Assembly: GCF_003024195.1 (NCBI RefSeq)
Contig: NZ_KZ679040.1
Location: 1-64,000 of the forward strand
Length of the DNA: 64,000 bases
Direction: 5' to 3'
From: Streptomyces dioscori
Lineage (GTDB): Bacteria > Actinomycetota > Actinomycetes > Streptomycetales > Streptomycetaceae
In this document: positions 43,714 through 51,804 of the stretch, in pieces
How the letters are laid out: each line of letters begins with the position of its first letter
Numbering within the stretch: position 1 is the first letter of the stretch
Notes under the pieces: generated by a model
What the model was told of the DNA's origin: nothing
What the model saw: only the letters and a program-made list of their open reading frames with translations
Database searches by the model: none
Translations under genes and position numbers: made by a program

Positions 43714-46007
43714 GAGCGGGTCAGGGCGTCGCTCGGAGCACCGGACGCCGGCGCGGGCGCGGGAACCATGGGTACGGCCAGGTCCTCGCCGAGCATCAGC
43801 GTCCTTACGACCCTCTCCGCGGCCCGGCCGTCGTCGTACCCGCCGAACCGTGACCGGAAGGCGGTCCGCAGCCGCGTCGACTCCTCGTCCCGCCACGCGC
43901 CCGACGCGAACAACCGCGCCAACTCGTCCTCGTCGCGGGTGACATGGCCCGGCGGATGTTCGGTGACGTCGAAGTACGTGCCCCGGGCGGCCAGATACGT
44001 GTCCAGGTCGTAGGTGTGCAGGACGATCGGCCGGTCGAGGTGCGCGTAGTCGAACATCAGGGAGGAGTAGTCGGTGATCAGGGCGTCGGAGGCGAGCAGC
44101 AGATCCTCCACCCGCGGTTCGTCGGTGACGTCCAGGAGGAGACCGCGCGCGGCCAGGTCCCGCAGTCCGAGGCCGCGTTCGTGGTGCCGGGCGAGGGACG
44201 GGTGCAGGCGGACCGCCAGGACGTGGTCGCCCGGCAGCCCCGCGATCAGCCGTTCCAGGTCGCAGGCCGGTGCGTAACCGCCCTGCCGGTGGTCCCGGTT
44301 CGTCGGCGCGTACAGGAGCAGGGTGCTGTCGGCCGGGACGCCGAGACGCTGCCGTACGGACTCGCGGCGGCCCTCCTCCGGGCGGATGAGGCAGTCGTTG
44401 CGCGGGCTGCCCGAGCGCAGGGACGTGAAGCCGCAGGGGTAGGCGCGGTCCCAGACCAGCTCCGAGTGCGGGTTCGCGACCAGGCTGTAGTCCCAGCGGT
44501 CGGCGCGGGTCAGCATCTTCGGGACGCTGAAACCGCGCCGGGCGCCCGGGTACTTCAGCAGGTCCGCGCCCATCGACTTCACCGGGGTGCCCTGGTGGGT
44601 GTGGATGTGGACCGCGCCCCTGCGCTTGACCAGGTCGTTCGCCCAGTTGACGTTGTTGATCAGGTAGGTGGCGCGGGCCGTGACCCTGCGGTAGGCGCGG
44701 CTGCCCGGCAGGACGTGTTCGACACCCGGCGGCAGTGTGTCCACGTGGTCCTTGCCGACCACCCACACGGACCTGATGTGCGGGGCGAGCTCCTGCGCCG
44801 TGCGGTGGATCGCGCCCGGGTCGCCGAGGACACCCCGGTGCGAGAACGCCGAGTACACCGCGAGATACGGGTCGAGCGCGCGCCGCAGGACCAGCCGCCG
44901 GTGCAGTGCGAGCAGCACCCTGCGCAGCCGTCGCCGCCACACCCGGTGGCGCCTGCGCAGCCCCGCCCGCTTCACCGAGGCGAGCCGGTGCAGGGCGTAC
45001 AGGGCGTACGGGGCCCGGGCGAGCAGCGTGGACGACGTCCGCGGGATCCGCGCGCCGAGCCGGTGCCCCTCCGGCCGGTACGCGCGCAGGTCCCGGGCCG
45101 CCCGCCGGTGGAACTCGGGCCGCGACGACGGCGGTACGCGGTCCGCCTGGCGCAGGATGAAGAGGTAGTGGTCCGCCATGTGGTCGTAGAGGAAACCGCG
45201 CCACCGCTCCAGCTCCGGCCGCTCCCCGAGGAACCGGAACAGCCGCTCGTACTGCGCGAACACCTCGAAGTGCTCCCGGCTGGGTGTGCGCATCGCGTTG
45301 CCCTGGCGGCGCTGGCGGTAGTACACGCAGATGCGGTCGACGAGGGTGATCGTGCGGGCCGTCCACAGCGTCTGGTAGACGATCACCGCGTCCTCGTAGA
45401 AGCCGGTGGGGAAGGTGAAGCCCCCCGCGCGGAAGAAGTCGAGGCGGTACGCCTTGTTCCACACGACCGTGAACAGGTCGAGCAGTTCGGGGCGTTCGGC
45501 GACCGTGAACACGTCCGGGCCGGGCGCGGCGAACATCTCCGCGTCCCGGTTGCGCTTCACCGCGCCGTACCAGTGGGTGCGCGCGTAGTCGAACAGCACG
45601 ATGTCCGGCCGGCCGGTGGCGTCGATGCGCTCGGCGATCGCCCGCAGGGTGCCCGGGGTGTAGCTGTCGTCGCTGTCCAGGAAGAGCAGGTACTCGCCGC
45701 GCGCCAGCTTCGCGCCGTGGTTGCGGGCCGGGCCGATACCGCCGTTGACGGGCAGGTGCACCGCCACGACCCGCTCGTCGCGGGCCGCGAACTCGTCGAT
45801 GATCGCCGGGCTCCCGTCCGGGGAGCGGTCGTCGACCACGATCAGTTCGAAGTCGCCGTACGACTGGCCGAGGACCGACTCCAGACAGGTGCGCAGGTAG
45901 CCCTGCACGTTGTGGACGGGCACGACGATGCTGAAGCGGGGCATGGCACTTCCAGGTCCGGGAGCTTGCTGGGGCGCGGCTGTACGGGAGGGCATCGATG
46001 TGCCCAT
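43710..46007 (-). CDS. GT2 + glycerophosphotransferase-like fusion (paralogue 1, polymerase His replaced)
   Basis: 765 aa from ATG 46007 (TGATG overlap with upstream stop). ATG 45944, with GGAAG before it and at the start of the GT2 domain (PRFSIVVPVHN), is a good alternative. GT2 is intact: VVDDRSPDGS, NGGIGPARNHGAKLA, LFLDSDD. The TagF-like half has ITDYSSLMFDYAHLDRP and RLHP, but the position that is His in active members (HGT) is Gln: THQGTPVK. It probably still binds substrate, but its polymerase activity is in doubt. Confidence 0.88.
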   Translation of the reverse strand: MGTSMPSRTAAPQQAPGPGSAMPRFSIVVPVHNVQGYLRTCLESVLGQSYGDFELIVVDDRSPDGSPAIIDEFAARDERVVAVHLPVNGGIGPARNHGAKLARGEYLLFLDSDDSYTPGTLRAIAERIDATGRPDIVLFDYARTHWYGAVKRNRDAEMFAAPGPDVFTVAERPELLDLFTVVWNKAYRLDFFRAGGFTFPTGFYEDAVIVYQTLWTARTITLVDRICVYYRQRRQGNAMRTPSREHFEVFAQYERLFRFLGERPELERWRGFLYDHMADHYLFILRQADRVPPSSRPEFHRRAARDLRAYRPEGHRLGARIPRTSSTLLARAPYALYALHRLASVKRAGLRRRHRVWRRRLRRVLLALHRRLVLRRALDPYLAVYSAFSHRGVLGDPGAIHRTAQELAPHIRSVWVVGKDHVDTLPPGVEHVLPGSRAYRRVTARATYLINNVNWANDLVKRRGAVHIHTHQGTPVKSMGADLLKYPGARRGFSVPKMLTRADRWDYSLVANPHSELVWDRAYPCGFTSLRSGSPRNDCLIRPEEGRRESVRQRLGVPADSTLLLYAPTNRDHRQGGYAPACDLERLIAGLPGDHVLAVRLHPSLARHHERGLGLRDLAARGLLLDVTDEPRVEDLLLASDALITDYSSLMFDYAHLDRPIVLHTYDLDTYLAARGTYFDVTEHPPGHVTRDEDELARLFASGAWRDEESTRLRTAFRSRFGGYDDGRAAERVVRTLMLGEDLAVPMVPAPAPASGAPSDALTRS

Positions 46008-48193
46008 CAGCGGGCCGGCGTGCGGGGGCGGGACACGGCGGCGGCCGGTGCGGGCAGGCGCTCGCGCAGCGGGATCGGCGCCGGCAGCTCCTCCTCGGGC
46101 TGTCCGAGCAGCACCCGCCGTACGACCCGTTCGGCGGCCTGGCCGTCGTCGAACTCGCAGAACCGCTCACGGAAGGCGGACCGCAGTGCGGCGGACCGCC
46201 CGTCCGCCCACCGGCCCGAGGTGAGGACCTCGATCAACTCCTGCTGCGTACGGGCGACATGGCCCGGAGGCTCGGCCAGCAGGTCGAAGTAGACGCCCCG
46301 GGTGTCCCGGTAGACGTCCCAGTCGTCGGCGTACGTGACGATCGGGCGGTCGAGGTTGGCGTAGTCGAACATGATCGACGAGTAGTCCGTGATCAGCGCG
46401 TCCGCGGCCAGGCAGACGTCCTCGGTGTCCCGCAGGGACGTCACGTCGATCAGCCGGCCGTCCGCCACGGCCTGTCGCAGACCGGCGTCACCGTCGAGGA
46501 AGTAGTGCGCGCGCAGCAGCACCACGAACTCGTCGCCCAGCTCGGCGCAGAACCGCGCCAGGTCGAACTGCGCCGACACGTCCCGCGGATAGTCCCGGTA
46601 GGTCGGCGCGTACAGCAGGGCCACCCGGTCCTCGGGGACGCCGAGCCGCTCGCGGATCGCGGCGACCTCGGCGGGGCCCGCCGTGCAGAAGCGGTCGTTG
46701 CGCGGATAGCCGTACTCCAGGTGCTCGAAGGCGCTCGGGTAGGCGCCCGACCAGACCTCCGTGGAGTGGGTGTTGGAGGACAGGGAGCAGTCCCAGCGGT
46801 CGACGCGCCGCATCAGCTTGCCGAAGCTGCCGGTGGCCGCCGCGACGGCCCGGTACTCGATCTGGTCGACGCCCATCCGCTTCAGCGGGGTCCCGTGGTG
46901 GGTCTGGACGTGCACGGTGCCGGGGCGCTTGACCACGGCGTGCTCGAAGTTGACGTTGTTGAAGGTGTACTTCGCGCGCGCCATCACCTCCCAGTACCGC
47001 CTGCTCCCGATCACCACGCTCTCCACGTCGTCCGGCATGTGCGGGAGTTCCTTCTCCTTCACCAGGAACACCGACCGGATGTGCGGGGCGAGTTCGTGTG
47101 CCTTGCGGTGGATCGCCGCCGGGTTGCAGGCGTAGCCGCGTCCCCAGTAGGCGGCGAACACGGCGAGGTTCTCGTCCAGCGGCCTGCGGAGATACCACGC
47201 GTACGTCAGGGCGCGACGCCTGCGCAGCGCGGAGCGGCCCGCGTACGCCCGCGCCCGCGCCGCCGGCCGGCCGAGTGCGGGCAGCGCCCGGAACGCCGTG
47301 TACGCGCCCCGCCGCAGCAGCCGGGCCCGCACTGTTCCGGCCCGGTGGCCCGCGGGGCGGTACCGCCGGTAGAGCCTGCCCGCGCGCCGGAAGAAGGCCC
47401 GGTCGCGGGGGGCGGTGGCCGCCGTGTCGAGGACCTCGGCGAAGAGCCGGCTGAAGAGCTGCGCGAAGAGGGCGCCCGCCCGGTCCCCGGAAGGTTCCTG
47501 CCCGGCGGCCCGGTCCAGCACCAGCTCGACCTGGTCGAGGAGTTCGGCCCGCGCGGCCGGTGTCGTACCGCCGCCCCGCCGGCGTTCGGGACGGCGTACG
47601 CACACGGCGGGCAGTACGGCGGGCAGTACGGCGGTCTCGCCGGCCGCGAGCGCCACGAGACCGGCCCAGCCGAGGTCCGCGCACCGGCCCTCGGGGAGGA
47701 CGAGTCCGTGCTCGCGGAGGAAGGCACGGCGGTAGACGGTGGCCCACACCGGCAGCCGTACGTCGGCGGGATCCCTGTCCTCGAACAGCTCCGCGACCGG
47801 CTCGCCCTCCCACCACGGCACACGCTCGTGGCCCAGGCGCAGCACGTCGATCCCGGCTTCGGTCTCGGCCCCGCCGGACTCCCGCAGCCGCGCGTCGATC
47901 CCGGCCAGCGCCCCCGGCGTCAGCACGTCACCCGCGTCCAGGAACAGCACGTACGCTCCGGTGGCCGCCCGCAGCCCGGCCTCGCGGGCACCGGCGACCC
48001 GGACGACCCTGGTGTCCCGCCCGGCGTACTCGGCGACGAGCGCGCCCGCGGGCGAGTCCGGTTCCGTGCAGGCCACGACCAGCTCGAAGTCGGCGAAGGA
48101 CTGGGCGAGCACCGGATCGAGGGTCGTGGGCAGCCGCCCCCCGACGCCGTGGACGGTGACGATGATGCTGAAGCGGGGCAAGGAGACATCCAT
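46007..48193 (-). CDS. GT2-like + glycerophosphotransferase fusion (paralogue 2, GT2 degenerate)
   Basis: 728 aa from ATG 48193 (MDVSLPRFSIIVTVHG). The TagF-like half is intact: THHGTPLKRMG, RAHY, ITDYSSIMFDYANLDRP. The GT2 half has lost key acidic residues: the usual VVDDxS-DG is VVACTEPDSPAG, and the usual FLDSDD is FLDAGD. So the polymerase half may work while the glycosyltransferase half is probably inactive. It starts downstream of a promoter region shared in sequence with the next paralogue. Confidence 0.88.
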   Translation of the reverse strand: MDVSLPRFSIIVTVHGVGGRLPTTLDPVLAQSFADFELVVACTEPDSPAGALVAEYAGRDTRVVRVAGAREAGLRAATGAYVLFLDAGDVLTPGALAGIDARLRESGGAETEAGIDVLRLGHERVPWWEGEPVAELFEDRDPADVRLPVWATVYRRAFLREHGLVLPEGRCADLGWAGLVALAAGETAVLPAVLPAVCVRRPERRRGGGTTPAARAELLDQVELVLDRAAGQEPSGDRAGALFAQLFSRLFAEVLDTAATAPRDRAFFRRAGRLYRRYRPAGHRAGTVRARLLRRGAYTAFRALPALGRPAARARAYAGRSALRRRRALTYAWYLRRPLDENLAVFAAYWGRGYACNPAAIHRKAHELAPHIRSVFLVKEKELPHMPDDVESVVIGSRRYWEVMARAKYTFNNVNFEHAVVKRPGTVHVQTHHGTPLKRMGVDQIEYRAVAAATGSFGKLMRRVDRWDCSLSSNTHSTEVWSGAYPSAFEHLEYGYPRNDRFCTAGPAEVAAIRERLGVPEDRVALLYAPTYRDYPRDVSAQFDLARFCAELGDEFVVLLRAHYFLDGDAGLRQAVADGRLIDVTSLRDTEDVCLAADALITDYSSIMFDYANLDRPIVTYADDWDVYRDTRGVYFDLLAEPPGHVARTQQELIEVLTSGRWADGRSAALRSAFRERFCEFDDGQAAERVVRRVLLGQPEEELPAPIPLRERLPAPAAAVSRPRTPAR

Positions 48194-48290
48194 GGGTCGG
48201 CTCGGGTCGGGTCGGCTCGGGCGTACTGCCGGGGAACGGCCAATGGGGTGACGCGGTTACGCCGGGTGCTGCATTCGGGGTATGCCGGGG
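48176..48290 (-). promoter_or_regulatory. Upstream region of paralogue 2, duplicated before paralogue 3
   Basis: The start region and ~85 bp upstream match the region 50716-50800 before paralogue 3, including GACATCCATGGGTCGG and GGTTACGCCG. On the minus strand both contain GGCGTAACC followed by CGTnACCCC, i.e. GTAAC-type direct repeats at 8-bp spacing. The rest of 48291-48457 shows no gene. Confidence 0.6.
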
Positions 48291-48457
48291 AGACGCACGG
48301 AGGAGCCGGCCCCTGGAGGGTTGTCCCGCCATGTGTGCGGGCGGCCCAAGGGCGGTGCCGAGCGACGGCGGGACCCCGCCGGCCGGTGCCCGACCGGCTC
48401 CCGGGTGGCGGGCCACGCCACCCGGAGCTGCTGCGGAAGCGGCGGCGGGACCGGAGC

Positions 48458-50749
48458 TCAGGGCGTTTCGACGGCGGGGAGTGGGGCCCCGGGTGCCGGG
48501 ACCGGGGGAAGTGAGGTTGCGGGGTTGCGGGATGCCGTGGACGGGACCGGGCGGCGTTCGGGTGGGGGGATCACCGCGGGGAGGCCGGCTGTTTCGCCGA
48601 GTACGACCCGGCGCACGATCCGTTCGGCGGCGCGGCCGTCGTCGTACGGGCAGAAGCGCTCCCGGAAGGCCGCCCTCAGCTGCGCGGAGCGCGAGCCGCG
48701 CCAGTGGCCCGTCGCGAAGATGTCGATCAGCTCGTCCTCGGTGCGGGCGATCGCGCCGGGCGGGAAGGCCCGCAGGTCGAAGTAGGTCCCGCGGGCGGCC
48801 TCGTACGCCTCGGGGTCGTCCGAGAGGAGCACGATCGGGCGGTCGAGGCCCGCGTAGTCGAACATCAGCGACGAGTAGTCCGTGACGAGCGCGTCCGAGG
48901 CGAGGCAGAGCGACTCGACGCTCGGGTGGTCGCTCACGTCGATCAGCCGGCCGCCACTGCGGGCCAGCGGCGCCCCGTACGAGGGGTGGGCGCGGGTCAG
49001 CAGGACGAACCGCGGGCCGAGCCGGCGCAGCACCCGCTCCAGGTCGAGCGGGGTGCGCTGGGTGCGGCGGTAGTCGCGGTGCGTGGGCGCGTACAGCACC
49101 GCGACCGTGCCCTCCGGGATGTCGAGCGACTCGCGCAGCCGCGCCACCTCCGCCGAAGTGGCCCTCTGGAAGACGTCGTTACGGGGCTGGCCGTACTCCA
49201 GCATCGTGTACGCGGCCGGGAAGACGCGCTCCCACACGAGCGTGGAGTGGCGGTTGCCGGACAGGCAGTAGTCCCACCGGTCGGCGTCGCGCAGCACCTC
49301 GGCGAAGTCGGTGTCCCGCGCCGCCGCCGGGCGGTCCTGGAGGTCCAGGCCCATGTGCTTGAGCGGGGTACCGGCCTGCGTCTGGATCAGGATCTGGCCG
49401 GTCCGCTTGACCAGCCGGCGGTCGAAGCCGGCGTTGCCGACGACGTACTTGGATCGGGCCAGCGCCGTCCAGTAGGCGGCGGACCCCGGCGTCAGCCTGC
49501 GGGTGCCCGTCGGGACCGTGTGGTGGAAGCCGGGGTCCGCGACCCACGCGGTGCGCATCCCCGGCGCGTGCGTACGGAACGCCGCCTCCAGCGCCCCCGG
49601 ATTGCAGCCGTGACCGCGCCCCGCGTGGCCCGCGAACACGGCCCGGTCGGCCCGTACGGGCAGCAGGCGCTGGACGCCGTAGTGCAGCCGCAGCGAGGCC
49701 GTCCGGACCCCGCGGGCCAGCGCCCCGGCGAGCCGCGCGACCCGTCGCTTCAGCCGCGTCGCCGTCCACAGCGCCCGGTAGGTGCGATGGCTGCCGAGGC
49801 GGACGAGGGCGTGCCGCAGCCGGTTGCGGGGCGGGACACCGGCCTCGCGTACGCGGTAACGGACGTAGTGGGCGCGGGCCTTGCGCAGGAACGCGGCGCG
49901 GGAGCCGCGCGGCAGCCGGTCGCGCTTGAGGAACACGGCCGACAGATGATCGACCATCCGCTGGAACAGGACCGGCCGCCAGCGCTCCAGCTCGGGGTGC
50001 GCGTCGAGATGCGCGAAGACCCGGTCGTACTGGTCGAAGATGTCGAAGTGCCTGCCGCTGGTCGTGCCGAGGATGTTGCCCTGCCGCCGCTGCCGGTAGT
50101 GGACGCAGACCCGGTCGAGCGTCGCGATGGTCTCGGCGGCCATCAGGACCGGGTACGTCCAGGGCGTGTCCTCGTAGTAGCCGGGCGGGAACGTGAACCG
50201 CTCCCGCTCGACGAACTCCCGGCGGTACGCCTTGTTCCACACGACCATGAGGACGTCGAGGAGCCCCGGCCGGTCGTCGAGGCGGAACGGCGCCGGGCCC
50301 TCCTCGTGGAGCTGACCCGCCCGCACGTTGCGGACCGCCTCGCCCGACCAGAAGGTGCGCGCGTAGTCGTAGACCAGGACGTCCGGATCGCCGGTCTCCT
50401 TGATGCGGTCGGCGATGTCCCGCAGCGCGTGCGGGGTGAGGGTGTCGTCGCCGTCCAGGAAGACCAGGTAGTCGCCGGTCGCGGCCCGCATCCCCGCGTT
50501 GCGGGCCCGGCCGAGGCCCACGTTCTCCTTGAGGTGGACGGCCCTCACCCGCGGATCACGGGCCGCGAACTCGTCGGCGATCGCACCGCAGGCATCCGGC
50601 GAGCAGTCGTCGACAGCGATCAACTCCAGATCGGTGAACGACTGTTCAAGAACCGATGCCATGCACTCCTGCAGATACGCCTGGACCTGGTACGCGGGGA
50701 CGATGACACTGAACCGGGGCAAGGGACATCCATGGGTCGGCGCGGCCAT
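48458..50749 (-). CDS. GT2 + glycerophosphotransferase-like fusion (paralogue 3, polymerase His replaced)
   Basis: 763 aa from ATG 50749 (MAAPTHGCPLPRFSVIVPAYQ). GT2 is intact: IAVDDCSPDACG, NVGLGRARNAGMRAA, VFLDGDD. The TagF-like half keeps RAHP and VTDYSSLMFDYAGLDRP, but the HGT His is Ala: TQAGTPLKHMG. An ATG homologous to that of paralogue 2 (the minus-strand ATGGATGTC at ~50733) is out of frame because of a 1-bp difference, so this gene must start further upstream. Confidence 0.87.
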   Translation of the reverse strand: MAAPTHGCPLPRFSVIVPAYQVQAYLQECMASVLEQSFTDLELIAVDDCSPDACGAIADEFAARDPRVRAVHLKENVGLGRARNAGMRAATGDYLVFLDGDDTLTPHALRDIADRIKETGDPDVLVYDYARTFWSGEAVRNVRAGQLHEEGPAPFRLDDRPGLLDVLMVVWNKAYRREFVERERFTFPPGYYEDTPWTYPVLMAAETIATLDRVCVHYRQRRQGNILGTTSGRHFDIFDQYDRVFAHLDAHPELERWRPVLFQRMVDHLSAVFLKRDRLPRGSRAAFLRKARAHYVRYRVREAGVPPRNRLRHALVRLGSHRTYRALWTATRLKRRVARLAGALARGVRTASLRLHYGVQRLLPVRADRAVFAGHAGRGHGCNPGALEAAFRTHAPGMRTAWVADPGFHHTVPTGTRRLTPGSAAYWTALARSKYVVGNAGFDRRLVKRTGQILIQTQAGTPLKHMGLDLQDRPAAARDTDFAEVLRDADRWDYCLSGNRHSTLVWERVFPAAYTMLEYGQPRNDVFQRATSAEVARLRESLDIPEGTVAVLYAPTHRDYRRTQRTPLDLERVLRRLGPRFVLLTRAHPSYGAPLARSGGRLIDVSDHPSVESLCLASDALVTDYSSLMFDYAGLDRPIVLLSDDPEAYEAARGTYFDLRAFPPGAIARTEDELIDIFATGHWRGSRSAQLRAAFRERFCPYDDGRAAERIVRRVVLGETAGLPAVIPPPERRPVPSTASRNPATSLPPVPAPGAPLPAVETP

Positions 50750-50823
50750 ATTGCCCGGCAACGGCCGAAGGGGTTACGGGGTTACGCCGAATGCGGCATG
50801 TGGGGGACCCCGGGCCGACGCGA

Positions 50824-50851
50824 AGGGGCGGACCGCGACCGGCCCGCCCCT
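50824..50851 (-). terminator. Terminator after sugar ABC permease operon
   Basis: 8-bp stem AGGGGCGG/CCGCCCCT with a 12-nt loop, 20 bp after the last permease gene. There is no long T-tract. It separates the importer operon from paralogue 3. Confidence 0.65.
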
Positions 50852-50871
50852 CAACACGATGGCCGTGAGGG

Positions 50872-51804
50872 CTACTTCACCGCCCCCGCCATCACGCCGG
50901 ACACGAACTGCCGCTGGAACGCGAAGAACACGGCCAGCGGGATCACCATCGAGATGAACGCGCCCGGCGCGAGCGTCTCGATGTTCCCGGAGAACTGCCG
51001 GGTCTGCTCGGTCAGCGCGACCGTCAGCGGCCGGGAACCGGAGTCCGAGAAGATCAGCGCCACCAGCATGTCGTTCCACACCCACAGGAACTGGAAGATG
51101 CCCAGCGAGGCGATCGCGGGCGCCCCCAGCGGCATGATCACCGTCGCGAACAGCCGGGTCTCGCCCGCCCCGTCGAGCCGCGCCGCCTCCAGGAGTTCAC
51201 GGGGGATCTCCGCGAAGAAGTTGCGCAGCAGGAAGATCGCGAACGGCAGGCCGAAGCCCACATGGAAGAGGACCACGCCGATGACACTGCCGAAGATCCC
51301 CAGGTCGCCGAAGAGATCGGCCAGCGGGATCAGGGCGATCTGGACGGGCACCACCAGCAGCGCCACCACGGCCACGAACCACCAGTCGCGGCCCTTGAAG
51401 TCCATCCACGCGAACGCGTATCCGGCCATGGCGCCGATCACGACGACCAGGACGGTGGCCGGCACCGTGATGTACACCGTGTTGAGCAGGGAGTCGGTGA
51501 TCTCCTCCTTGCCGAGCAGGGTCGAGTAGCTCTCGGTGGTGAGCTGGGACGGCTTGCTGAAGACGTCCCACCAGCCGGAGGCGGCGATGTCCGTCGGGTC
51601 CCGGAACGACGAGGCGAGCAGCCCCACCGTCGGCGTCACCCACAGCAGCGCGACCAGGATCAGGAAGACCCGCATCACGCCGCCTCCCGCGACACTCGCG
51701 ATGCGGGAGCCGAGCGAGCGCTTCGGCGGACCGGAGGAGTCCGCGGCCACGGGCGGTTCCCCGGAGTCCCCGGATCCCTTCAGAGGTACGGAGGGTGCGG
51801 TCAC
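50872..51804 (-). CDS. Carbohydrate ABC transporter permease (MalG type)
   Basis: 310 aa from GTG 51804, which overlaps the upstream stop as GTGA and has GGGAG before it. Six TM helices with the MalG-type EAA loop (ELLEAARLDGAGETRLFATVIMPLGAPAI) and C-terminal AVFFAFQRQFVSGVMAGAVK. It forms a heterodimeric channel with the next permease. No ATPase gene is nearby; in Streptomyces such importers share the MsiK ATPase. Confidence 0.93.
   Translation of the reverse strand: MTAPSVPLKGSGDSGEPPVAADSSGPPKRSLGSRIASVAGGGVMRVFLILVALLWVTPTVGLLASSFRDPTDIAASGWWDVFSKPSQLTTESYSTLLGKEEITDSLLNTVYITVPATVLVVVIGAMAGYAFAWMDFKGRDWWFVAVVALLVVPVQIALIPLADLFGDLGIFGSVIGVVLFHVGFGLPFAIFLLRNFFAEIPRELLEAARLDGAGETRLFATVIMPLGAPAIASLGIFQFLWVWNDMLVALIFSDSGSRPLTVALTEQTRQFSGNIETLAPGAFISMVIPLAVFFAFQRQFVSGVMAGAVK

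Noticed and set aside
27963..50749. Insertion sequence or prophage origin of the wall-polymer region
   Set aside because: No transposase, integrase or attachment-like repeats flank it; base composition and codon use match the neighbours.
43944..51529. Long plus-strand frames (782, 838 and 941 aa) opposite the GT2-TagF paralogues and permeases
   Set aside because: Composition is that of antisense reading; all three contain no family motif and oppose real genes.
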